Assembly (NCBI GenBank): GCA_000467715.1
Contig: AJFK01001076.1
Coordinates: forward strand, 96,870-160,869
Origin: Hysterium pulicare CBS 123377
Taxonomy: Eukaryota > Ascomycota > Dothideomycetes > Hysteriales > Hysteriaceae
DNA length: 64,000 bases
Direction: 5' to 3'
Positions within the stretch are counted from its first letter, which is position 1. The number at the start of each line of letters is the position of its first letter. Of this stretch, positions 12,148-22,233 are shown piece by piece. The notes beneath the pieces are model-generated. The model was not told where the DNA came from. It did no database searches and worked only from the letters and a program-made list of their open reading frames with translations. The position numbers and the translations under genes were made by a program.

Positions 12148-13406
12148 ATGTTCGCCCGCGCGATTCGGCAAAATCTAATCCAAAGGGAACGATTGTTTTC
12201 AACTAGTGCTGTTCATAATGCCGACTTCACCCATGCTGTCATCGGCGGAGGAGTCGTAGGATTGGCAGTTGCTCGAAAGCTTCAAGGGAGGGAGGGAGCA
12301 TCGACTGTCTTGATCGAACGTCATGCGAGCGTCGGAACCGAAACTAGCAGTCGAAATTCTGAGGTGTCCATCAGTAGTTCCCACTCTGAATTGACATCTT
12401 GCTGATCAGCCATCACTAGGTGATTCATGCGGGTCTCTATTATGGAGAAACATCGCTCAAAACTCGATTATGCCTACGCGGCAAAGAGATGATGTACGAC
12501 TTCTGCCGCAAGAACCGGATCCCACACATGAACTGTGGTAAATGGATCGTCGCCCAAGACGACCAGCAGTTGGGAGCGCTCGAGGAGGTTCATGCATTCG
12601 CCTCTAGCATTGGTGTCCCAACGAATTTCATTTCCAAGGAAGAGGCAAAGCAACGCGAGCCTGATGTTCGAGCGGAAGCTGGGGTCCTCGTGAGTCCTTC
12701 AACGGGAATCGTGGATAGTCACTCCCTCATGCAGTTCCTCCAAGGCGAATTCGAAGATCGCGACGGTATTTGTGCATTCCAATCTCCGGTGACTAGGATC
12801 GAACCTCTCCAGAATGGCGCCGGCGGCTGGCAGATCACGACGACATCAGATGGTGAGGAATCTACCATCACCGCAGAGACTCTCATCAACTCTGCCGGTC
12901 TGGCCGCCGTCGCGATATCCAATATGATCCTACCTCCGGAACGTCAGAAGACACCGTACTACGCTAAAGGCTCCTACTTCTCTTATTCCCTTTCACATCC
13001 CAAGCCCTCCACCCTTGTCTACCCTGCACCAGTACCCGGACACGGTGGGCTTGGGACTCATCTGACTCTCGACATGGGAGGAAGGGTTCGCTTCGGCCCT
13101 GATGTGGAATGGGTTGACGATCCTAACGACCTGAGCGTCAACGATAAGAACCTTGCTGTCGCAATCGATGACATTCAAACTTACCTGCCAGGCATTGATC
13201 GCAATGCCATCGGCCTGGACTACGCGGGCATCAGACCCAAGCTTGGGAAGATGGGCGCTGTGGCAAGCGGGAAAGGTTTTCAAGACTTCTACATCAAGAA
13301 AGAGGAGGGCTTCGAGGGGTTCGTGAATCTCCTGGGTATCGAAAGTCCTGGACTCACGAGTAGTCTGGCAATTGCCGAAGAAGTCGACGCGATCTTGCAC
13401 AAATGA
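12148..13406 (+). CDS. FAD-dependent oxidoreductase, L-2-hydroxyglutarate dehydrogenase type
   Basis: The two exons are 12148-12363 and 12420-13406, with a 56-bp phase-0 intron, giving 400 residues. The first 24 residues are basic with Ser/Arg ([20 protein letters not shown]), fitting a mitochondrial presequence. A Rossmann FAD motif follows ([15 protein letters not shown], GxGxxG at residues 33-38). Then come the [13 protein letters not shown] segment, split by the intron and typical of L-2-hydroxyglutarate dehydrogenase and relatives, and a C-terminal [17 protein letters not shown]. Enzymes of this family oxidise L-2-hydroxyglutarate to 2-oxoglutarate, a metabolite-repair reaction in mitochondria. 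The exact substrate cannot be proved from sequence; related DAO-family enzymes are the main alternative. Confidence 0.88.
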
Positions 13407-13758
13407 GGCGAGATTTCATGTTCATGTTCAAGATATCAACATTCACCATCACCATTCACCATTCACCCTACGGGCCACATCAACGACAATCGGCTACCCC
13501 CAGCCTCCCGCACAATAGCTATTCAGAACAATGGCAAGATTCTGCATAATAGCTTACTAACCTATTATGCCCCAGCCTCCTTAATTTTTTTTCCTTATAA
13601 GGTCTCTTCGCCTCTTCCCACTCCATCCCTTCTACATCCCACACACCATCTTCCTCTTTCGCACAACCAAAATTCCTTTCAATACAGGCTGGGCCTATCT
13701 TTTCTGAACAATCTTCTTCCATTTACGTCACTTTCGAACTACGACTCGATAATCTACA
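13407..13758. other. short intergenic with CACCATT-rich tract
   Basis: This is about 350 bases holding the 3' end of the oxidoreductase transcript and the next promoter. A small imperfect tract of ccatcaccattcacc units lies near 13440-13468, and a C/T-rich leader precedes the next ATG. Confidence 0.5.
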
Positions 13759-14451
13759 ATGGCCTATCTCTCCAAGCCAGTCTTCCCCTTCGAAAAGCTT
13801 CCTCTTGAGCTGAAGTTCCGCATTTTCGAGCTCCTCCTTGCCGAAGGCGACACGATGAGCTACAACGACGACACCATTCCCTCCAAAGCTCCCCATACCG
13901 TCACCGGCTTTAGCATCCCGTCGTCGTACCCAGCACCAGGCACTTCCTGCTTGGCTGTTTCGCGGCAGTTCCGTCTCGAATATGGCGTCCAATTCTTCCA
14001 TCAGGTCCGCATAGTCCTGTCGTCACGTGCAAGCCCAGTCCGTCTCTCCAGAACCCTTGCCTTTCTGAAGGCTGTTGGCCCGGTAGGACGATCCAACCTT
14101 CGCTCACTCTCGATCGACTGGTATCACCCCTCCTGGCCCATCGACAAATCGGTCGGCGACGCTACCGCCCGCGACCTCGTTGCCGTCCTCCGCGCCTTCC
14201 CTGCCCTCCAAAAACTCGAAATCCACGTCAAAGGTCTTGGCATGTACGATCTCAAGCCCTCCCAATTCGGCAAAGCCTGCGGCCTAGCTCACCTCAGGGG
14301 TCTCGACACGGTTCGCGAAGTCTATCTGCATGCACCCACCGCAGAGATGTGCTTTTGGTTGCGTGACGGAATGGGCGGGATGCCCGTGACTACTGTGCGC
14401 TCTGCAGAAGAGGCAGACATGGATGAGTGGGCGAGGGGTATGTTCAACTGA
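13759..14451 (+). CDS. F-box-like / 2EXR-type protein
   Basis: A single exon encodes 230 residues. The N-terminus FEKLPLELKFRIFELLLAEG has the LP-x-E-[IL]-[KR]-x-x-I-[FY] pattern of F-box-like motifs, followed by a CLAVSRQFRLEYGVQFF segment typical of the large family of fungal proteins annotated as F-box or 2EXR. Such proteins may link substrates to SCF ubiquitin ligases, but most members are untested. The ATG sits in a favourable context (acaATGGCC). The rest has no recognisable repeats. AT-rich, repeat-bearing DNA starts soon after its end. Confidence 0.7.
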   Translation: MAYLSKPVFPFEKLPLELKFRIFELLLAEGDTMSYNDDTIPSKAPHTVTGFSIPSSYPAPGTSCLAVSRQFRLEYGVQFFHQVRIVLSSRASPVRLSRTLAFLKAVGPVGRSNLRSLSIDWYHPSWPIDKSVGDATARDLVAVLRAFPALQKLEIHVKGLGMYDLKPSQFGKACGLAHLRGLDTVREVYLHAPTAEMCFWLRDGMGGMPVTTVRSAEEADMDEWARGMFN

Positions 14452-15899
14452 TCTGTCTAGCTGCTGGTCTGGTCTGGGATGGTTGGGAATTGGATTCTAT
14501 GTATCTAGCTGTGAATCCTGGATGGCTAGTGTTGTTCTTGGCATACTTCCACTTTATATGCCTTAATTCAATGCATTTCTCTAAATCTTGAGTTTTTATG
14601 CACGTGACGCTAGCTTACTAAACTACCCCTTACTCAGCATTAACGTGCCTTTAGCTTGCTAACTACTATTTTAAAGTCTTTAAGTCTAAGCTCTTTCCTT
14701 TTCTGCCTCTAACTTACTCTTCTTTCTATTTATTCTGCTACATGCGTGACAGGAGGTAAAGTAAGGTCCCACCGGTATTCTAAGCCCAATCAACCTCTGC
14801 ACCACTAGCTGAACGGCTTTCCCGTGCGTACGCACAACGCGATCGACCTTTAGAGCACAGGTTGAATGGCTTTTCCAGCCGTACGCGTGGTCAATTCAAG
14901 CTGTTGGGAAAGAGGAAAAGGCAGTCCGCGTCTGTAAGAGGATGTTAGAGATAGAGAGGTAGAAGAAGAGAGTTCAGAGTAAGTAAGAAAAGACTTTAAA
15001 ATAAGGCTAATTTAGTACTTTAAAATAGTATAATATAATACTATCTCATATTCTCTTCTTAAACTCTTAAGAGAGGCGCTATATTCTCTAGTATACCAGC
15101 CCATTAGCTCCGCTCCATCTTGCTATTTTCCAGCTGCACGCAGAAGGCGATCGAGCTGTGTGAAAGGAGGGAAATCCAGTTTACCACTCTAAGAGGATGC
15201 AGCTTGATACTATCTTAGACTCTCTCCTCTCAGACTCTTGGGAAAGATTCCATATTCTCTAATAACATCACGTTCCCCGGGTTCTATTTTGCTTTAAGCT
15301 GGTGTCAACGCGCCAATAACTAGACCTTGATATCATGATATGTGATGTTGCTGAACTCTCATCCCTCACTTTGAAGTTCGTTCGCCTTCGTCAGTAGTCC
15401 CCGAATTGGAGCTAATGAATTTGATAGAGCCTTATTGCGGCCAAGGACGTTTGAGGAGTCGAGAGGTCGACGTGGGGTGAGTTTTGGGAAGTTTCGCAGC
15501 GTTTTCCCCTATCTTGAGCTTTGGTCGTGCAGACTAATCGCAAGGAGTGCATATGTTTAAAGGAAATCTAGATGTAATGAGAGTTTCTTTATGAAATTGC
15601 AGTTTGGGATGAGCTTTAGCTGCGCTGGCACTAAATTGATTTAAAGGTGGAGGTATTGTATCCGTGGTAGTATGAATGATGTGAAGTGATTCCGTGAGGA
15701 GGAGCTGATGCGAGAGAGGGCCACTGCACGCCAACTCACTTTTGCTAAAATTAATAGTAGTCGAATCAACGGGTATTAAAGTCCGCTTCTTCGCGTCCTC
15801 AGCGCTCTGACTGGAGATGCGGAATATAGCGGTTCCACTCATATCGGAGTCAATGTAGAGAGGGCGGGTTCCGATGGGATATGTTGATTCAAGGATTAC
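14452..15899. other. AT-rich, repeat-bearing non-coding segment
   Basis: Composition turns AT-rich with many stops in all frames. It contains a degenerate direct-repeat pair (15040-15092 and 15209-15262) and candidate inverted repeats (14669-14700 against 14980-15005), consistent with old transposon or LTR debris next to the Ty3 relic. A minus-strand ORF at 15534-15908 abuts the relic but has no domain I recognise. Confidence 0.55.
15040..15262 (+). repeat. degenerate direct-repeat pair, ~53 bp units
   Basis: The unit at 15040-15092 (starting actatctcat, ending tatattctctagta) is repeated at 15209-15262 (starting actatcttag, ending catattctctaat). Many of the differences are C/T or G/A transitions. 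This looks like decayed LTR or MITE material. Confidence 0.55.
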
Positions 15900-15904
15900 C
15901 TTTT

Positions 15905-16440
15905 CCATAAGTTCTGCTGGCAGTCCTTGAAGGAGACTAGGCGAACCAAGGGGTTTCCCACTGTTTTGAGTACTACCAAGGGACCTGTGCGCTGTGTATC
16001 GGATTTCCGAGGGAGATGCCTATGAACTCGGTAGCTATGATGTAACCTTAGTAAGACTTCATTACCTTGCTGAATGCGGATTGGTCTATGCTTAGCATTG
16101 TAGTAAAACTTTATATTTGCCGCTGCAAAGGCCATCGCCTCTTGCGCTTTCTCTTCAAAGTCCTGTCGTAACGCCTAGAAATCCTTTACAGGGAGATTTG
16201 CTAGACTAAGGGCGGCCCCTCAGGTTATACCTATTACATACTCGCAAGGGGAGACACCTGTCGATGTGTTCTTGCTCGTGTTTAGGGTAAGTTGGATATA
16301 TACGGGAGAGCTTCCGTTCACTCCGTATCTGGGTTTACCGTCTTGGCCTGGCTTCTTGACGTTTGTATGTAGGTATTCAACCGCAGTTCGAACGAAGACT
16401 TTGAAGGGATCTTATGTGCTTACGCTACTCTGAGATACGG
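15905..16440 (-). mobile_element. Ty3/gypsy retrotransposon relic (integrase C-terminal region)
   Basis: Read on the minus strand, one frame carries a recognisable Ty3/gypsy Pol C-terminus. It includes PVYIQLTLNTSKNTSTGVSP and CEYVIGI, matching the end of the integrase core (the LNxxxxxSTGxSPxExxYG region). FAAANIKFYYNAKHRPIRI and EVLLRLHHSYRV follow, then GPLVVLKTVGNPLVRL, as in the post-core GPY/F region. The frame is broken by TGA and TAG between these blocks, so the copy is dead. Both stops could arise by C-to-T change, as expected from repeat-induced point mutation. I could not recognise reverse transcriptase or RNase H in the DNA that should encode them (16440-18000). Confidence 0.85.
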
Positions 16441-18213
16441 TCGGGAACATGGTTCCTGGCATTGCTACGTATGACTTCGATTTTCTCAGAGAATGGGCTT
16501 TCCCTGGGACGAGCGGCGGTGGGTGAACTTGTATCTATCTGAGACATTGTTCTATTCTGTACGTGGGTTCGTCCTTCCTTGTTTCAGGCGGATATATCAC
16601 TACTTCTGTTAACTGTCGTTGCAAGAGGCGAGAGAGGCGATCTTTGGCGGTAGAATAGCAGATACTATCTCCAGTGTGGCACTTATCCACGGCCGAAAGC
16701 AGATCTGCTTGGAATTGCGGGATCAATGTCTCCATGACCCTGAAGATTTAGTTTTCACGCATGGGTGTTCGGTATTGACTGAGGACTAAGCGAATAACGT
16801 TTTGAATAGTGTTTGTCATTAGGCTCTGCCGCGACTTCTTCTCCGTTGAGCTCCTCAACATCGTAATTCAAGAGCGCCTCGTCGTTCTTCTGGAACTCGT
16901 CTGCGGCCCAACTCATGTATGTCTTTTCCATAATGGAATTGTATGGAAATCTTAGGGCGCTTTGGTGCCAGAGTTGACGGATTCGGATATTCCACAGTGG
17001 TGCCGTAGTGGCGACCACGCACCAACAAGGCTTATATCCTTCCCCATTAGGCTATGGAGTGGTAATATCCTCGTGAGCTGTTTGGCTGTATTAAGGTTGG
17101 GCTGTGCGCTGTAGGTATATGAACAGATTGATCCTGACCAGCGCCGCTGGCGTGACTGCAAATGAGGCTTCGACCCCGTCTATGAGGGATCAAACATTCC
17201 GATGATACGTTATCTCTTTCAAGCTCAATGATGTCGCCTTCTGCATGGCCGCAAGAGTCGAGATCCCCGATGAAAGTATCCGATATTATTAGATTCGAAG
17301 TGTTGCTAATCAGAGATGCGGAGTGCTCTCGTCAAGTCTAGAGCAGCGTTCAGATTTTGCCCCCAGTTGTCCAAAATGGGATTGAAAATTGATTCGGTGG
17401 TTATAATGAAGGTGTTCCGAAATGGTTTCCTTGATGTTCGACGACATCGCCCTGTGGATGATTGCGCGTATCGAGATCAGGGTATAAAAAATCCAATTTC
17501 CTCTGGTATGAAGTGTTACCAATTGGGTGGACGCACTGGTCTTGGATCGACAGGAGTGCCGAGTGTATTCGTCCAAATCTCTAGCATAGCCATTACGTTG
17601 GGGATTTCGGGTTGATTCACCTCGCGAGCTAGGCCGTCGATGGAATCACTCACTCTGGCGTTTTAAGGTGAAATATGGGCCATTCTTTGTGGTCGTGGCT
17701 CGGTTTGTGCCTGGTGCTCCTCCAACCCATCTCACTGATCGCGGGCTTGTATTTCGCGGGGTGGAGGAATAGAAAGCGAAGAGGGGACGCTGAGAACCGA
17801 CCGGACCTTGGTTCTCAAGGCATTTCGATCATTTGAGTAGGCTGTGGGGGAATTAGATCAAGACACGCGATAGAGTAGAATCTGTAGCAAATAGAGGAGA
17901 AAAATGAAAACTTTTCAGATATGAAAGGATAAACTCCGGTACATGATGTCTGTCGAAAGACGAAATAACGAGGGCATAGAACTTTTGAACGAGAGTGACT
18001 ACAAAAACTGCACTTGACATACCAATTTCACCCGCAAGATCCTACTCTTGAAATGGGACGGTCCGCATTGCAACACAACCCCACCCCACATCTCTAACTT
18101 CTTACCCTCAGACCCGACTCAAATTCCCGGTCGTGTGCACGATACGAGCAGGCTTTGAGAAGCGTGTCAAATGGGTTGTGCAACCGCGGGAGTAAAGGTA
18201 GATAGATGCAGGC
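16441..18213. other. non-coding, probably further decayed transposon
   Basis: Short minus-strand ORFs (16535-16735, 16755-17018, 16952-17161, 17310-17576) lie where upstream Pol sequence of the Ty3 relic would be expected. None shows a readable reverse-transcriptase or protease motif. Stops are frequent in all frames. Confidence 0.45.
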
Positions 18214-20070
18214 TCACTTTCTAGATTTGATGGGCGTAGAACCACAAAAAGCTACGTTTTGCTCGTTCGCTATCCGTAAAAAAGTATCGGCGCACCAGTT
18301 CCTCCTTGGCTCATCTCTGGTCTTAGTATAGTATGTTGCAGTGGTGGACAACGGGAGAAACATGCACTCTGTAGCAGCGAAGCTCGTATTATAAGTCATG
18401 TATTGGACGGAGCGACAGATAAGGGATGCAAATTCGGTGCTCTGATCTGGTATAGTGTCGATTGCATCCGTTTGATCTATTGTCAAGTACTGCAAAAGCT
18501 GTTGTCTGGTGCTGTGTACTAGAAGCTGGGACGTCCAATGGAGATTGTACATAGCGGCAACCTCAATCGATGCGAAAGATATAGGATGAGAGACCGCGCC
18601 AGCATCGAATTGAGTCGTGGCCGGGTATGAATGGAAAATAGGTGCCGGCAGCGTCATGGTGATGGTGTCTTGAACGGGCTTCAGGCCTTGCTCGACCCTG
18701 GAAAGTGCATCGAGTAGCGTAATTGCCGCTTGAGTTCTTGCGGTAAAATCCTCTGCCTCATCTAAATCGTCTGATTGCTTAAGGATGTTTGGAAGTGGCA
18801 GTATAGCTTGACACCATACATCGAATAGTACGTTACGGTGCGTTCGTGGCGTTGTAAATAGAGTGGTGGCGGCACCACGCCATTCGGGTTGAGAGAAATA
18901 ATATTTTTGACGGCGGGCCAGCGCTTCGAAAAGCTAGAGTACAGATCAGCCAGAATGTAGTCAAATACGGGGTATCATATTTCGTCGTTTTCGGAGGGTA
19001 GGTCTGCGCCTACCACCGTCTTTACAATCAGCCTACAGAGCCCATTTGGACTCTGCACAAGGCTTGAAAGCAAGCTGTCATCCTTGAGGCTATTCGGAAA
19101 ACATCAGATGGAATGGATACCATCTAGACTTGCATAGCCAAAGGAGATCGCAGTATGATGAATAATGACGTGGAATGTACGCAACTTACTCCTTGATTCA
19201 AAGTGTATAGATGGATCTCTTCCAGACTACCTGTACTTGTGACCTGAGTTAAACTCTCCCTCAGCAGTTTGTTGCCTCCCTCAACATGCTGGCGCCAGTT
19301 CTCTCCTCCACCTCCATTCGAAAGAAACATTTCCGTAGATCCCATCACCAGATTCGTGGCAATGACATCTCTACGAATGACGACATTCGGCTCAATTATG
19401 GCTTGTTGGAGCAGTCGAAGAGCTTTCGTGTACATGGTTCTGCTTGCAGTGATAAGGTTTTGATCTCGAAACTGGGATCCGATGAAAGCCGTCGAGAGGG
19501 CGCCGATAGCCGTATCTAATAGAACACTGCTGCCTATCCAGAGAGGAATGAACGACCTCCATGAACCGACTATTTCATCTTGCGGAGCGATAGGTCCGGG
19601 TATCGCTCTGTAGGGACCTTGAGCTTTGTAAAAGAGGTCTACGAAAAGCTGCGCCAAGCCGGTGATGCGCTCGGGAGTTGGATCAAGTGACTGTTCAACA
19701 AGGCGATTCGCCATTGAAGGGATTGTTTCTTGTTGCATAGTGTTTTGAACGCTCTGGTTTTGATAATTGGACCCCTGAGGTTGATTTGGGTCTGACTGCA
19801 GGTCTAGCAAAAGGTATTTCTGTGCATTATGAGATCTGTTCCAGACTGGCGGGGGCTTATCAGCCGAGATGTTGATGAAGACCTGGCCATAGTTATATCC
19901 ACCGCATATTTCATTCGTAGAAATGCATTCGCCGCATCGAGGTTTCTTTTTATCGCACTATTGAGGGAGGGATCAGAACTGGGAGATCAACTATCAAGCT
20001 GAGGGAAACGTACTTGGATACCTCGCTGCTGGCAAAATCTACAGGCTCGCTCCTGAGTATCTGAATTCAT
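18214..20070 (-). CDS. Zn2Cys6 transcription factor
   Basis: A fungal binuclear-cluster regulator. The start lies at 20070 on the minus strand. The first exon (20070-20014) and second exon (19957-19190) join to give ACRFCQQRGIQCDKKKPRCG and ECISTNEICGG, an exact C-x2-C-x6-C-x6-C-x2-C-x6-C cluster at residues 10-36. The second exon also carries the start of the fungal-specific regulatory domain (GLAQLFVDLFYKAQ, ENWRQHVEGGNKLLRE). The last exon (18933-18214) opens with LFEALARRQKYYFSQPEWRG and ends in a helical stretch typical of the family. Joining 19190 to 18933 directly gives 514 residues but requires a 256-bp intron. Splitting it around an 87-base exon at 19123-19037 also keeps frame. No stop interrupts the coding exons, so I treat it as intact. 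DNA target and pathway are unknown. Confidence 0.82.
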
Positions 20071-21234
20071 GATCAGGGTGCTTGAGAAAGAGTATGTGTC
20101 TAAATTAAGAAGTTTCGAGAAATGGCAACAGTACACGTCTTGAAGTTGTTTTCGAGAAAGGGACGGACGCCAATGCTATGCTCTAGAATTGATACACAAC
20201 GAAGATTGACAGAAGAAGAAGAAAGACAAAGAAAAGTAGGGCTCCTCAATGATTGCTAATGAAATGAAAGGTCCGAGTCATTTGCTCTTATAAATGGACC
20301 TCCCAGGAAGTGTTGTTATTCTCATGATACAGCCTGAATGACCCCATTGACACAAGATCGAAGTTGATAGGTGTCCCATTTTGAATACCTCAAGACAAGG
20401 CTGCATAAGATCTGTTACCTAAAATGGCATAAGGCTGGCCCAAAGAGCCAATCGCCACATGGGATAGTGGCTCTATATTTACTGCCCGCGCGGGCAAATT
20501 TGACCACGGATCGTACTGGAGTTCTCGCTTTAGAGCCTCATTCATCTAAAGAATCCTCAGGCGACCAGTTCTGTTGGCCAGTATCTTGGAAGAAGCTCCA
20601 GGGATTGGCACTTGGCAGCGAAGGAGCTCCGGTAGACGATGAAAACTTTGGTTAACGTAGCACGCAGAGCCGCCGACGGGAGTTCCCCCACCTATTTCGA
20701 GGGCTAGGAGGCTGTTGGACGGTCAGGAAACTAACGTGCCCCATTGATGAAGAGGATTGGGGGATCAGTCGTTGATCTGGATGACCTAAGAACAGATCTT
20801 CCTTGCTCTCGTTGCAACGAACTGGCAGCCCTACAATGCAGATGAGACGTATGCAGATGGGTTGTCTTTTGCGTGCCCCTGACACCCAAGGATGCAGGCG
20901 TCCAGGCGAGAATAACAGTTAGCAGAAGTGAAGTCATTCGTGGTGAATGAATGAAGCGAGGCCAGCTAATTACGGTAAGCCGAGCTTGGCACGGACTAGG
21001 CCGGCTTTGAATGTTACTCGAACTCCCACTCCGCTCCACCTTCACATCCTCATTTCCGTGGAAGGCTATCAATAGACTCTCCAGATATCTCTCTCCGTCA
21101 CATTCGCTTCTGAAGTCGAGGCTGTGCTGCGTACTGACCAATTGCTGACAAGAGCGCGTAGTTAGGCATCGCCAAAAGACTCATCAAGGCCTCCCGCTTT
21201 AATCTTTGCAGCAAGATATGTCCAACAATACACC
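20071..21234. other. divergent intergenic region
   Basis: This separates the Zn2Cys6 gene (-) from the F-box-like gene (+) and presumably holds both promoters. Opposing ORFs at 20371-21141 overlap each other and lack recognisable content. Confidence 0.45.
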
Positions 21235-22233
21235 ATGATGATGCCACGCTTGCAACTCTCAATCGCTACCAAAGCTTCACAAACTCTGCCTCAAGCTGCC
21301 GAGCTCCGCAACCGAATCTTTGACTACTATTTTACGCCCGATTCCACCCTGCCGCCCCCACCCCTCGAGATCTCATCTCTTGCGCTCTCATCGACGTGTC
21401 GACAATTATACAATGAGACCTACAGTCTGGCCCTTCCAGTAACCACTTTTCAGACGCGTAGCTGGCGCCTTGTGGACTTACAGGCACATACCAGCCAGCT
21501 TAAGCCGTCTAACTGTTCAAAGATCAGGCGGCTGGAAATTACTATCGGGCTCTATGATTTCCTCGAGAACACGCAATCGCTTGATGGATTGAAACTTGCT
21601 GAGGCTAAACTTGTTGCTGTGGAAGAACTTTACATCACCTTCACTGGCAAATATCAGTCCGAAGAGTGCGAGAAGCTGATGATGGCAAATCTAGATGTGG
21701 TCCTTTGGAAAACCGTGGCGGGACAAAGAAACAACATGCTGAAGAAAATACGCATCGTGCACGGGGGCGGTCTGCGCTGGCGAGGACTCCACGAACTCTA
21801 TGTTGGCATGAAAATGTTCAAGCAGCGGCGGTCGGCCACATTGGCTGATCACATCGAATGGGAGGTACAAGAAGACGTGGAAGAAGGCCGACTCAAATTG
21901 GTTCAGAAGGACCGTGAGGGCAAAGTGAAGAGGGAGGTTTGCATACTTCTTGGGCATACCATCCGCGAAGCAGAGTTGTACCGTTCGGTACGATCTGAAT
22001 TGGTCCAGGTAACACAAGAAGAATCTTCTCCCTGACTCACAGGATGGACAACATTTTGACAGCAATGACTAATTCGGAAATTGTAGGGTATTGTCTTGGA
22101 GAATGTGTCTGCCAGACTTCCAGTAAGAATGGATGCGGCAGACATGGACTGCGAAGCTCTGGCGTTTGAGCTTGAGCAACTGTCTCGCACGTTCAAAGTC
22201 CAACCTCCACTGGACATTGAAGCTTACTATTGA
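21235..22233 (+). CDS. F-box-like protein (second copy type)
   Basis: There are two exons, 21235-22008 and 22087-22233, giving 306 residues. The intron (78 bp) starts gtaacac and ends ttgtag. Splicing replaces a short read-through tail (VTQEESSP) with 48 open residues ending LSRTFKVQPPLDIEAYY; this is why I extend the gene beyond the first stop at 22035. The N-terminus has LPQAAELRNRIFDYYFTP and LALSSTCRQLYNETYSLALP, the pattern of fungal F-box/2EXR-like proteins. The middle is charged with no recognisable domain. A function in ubiquitin-ligase adaptor complexes is possible but not shown. Two additional ATG codons follow the first directly, so the exact start is uncertain by up to two residues. 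Confidence 0.68.
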
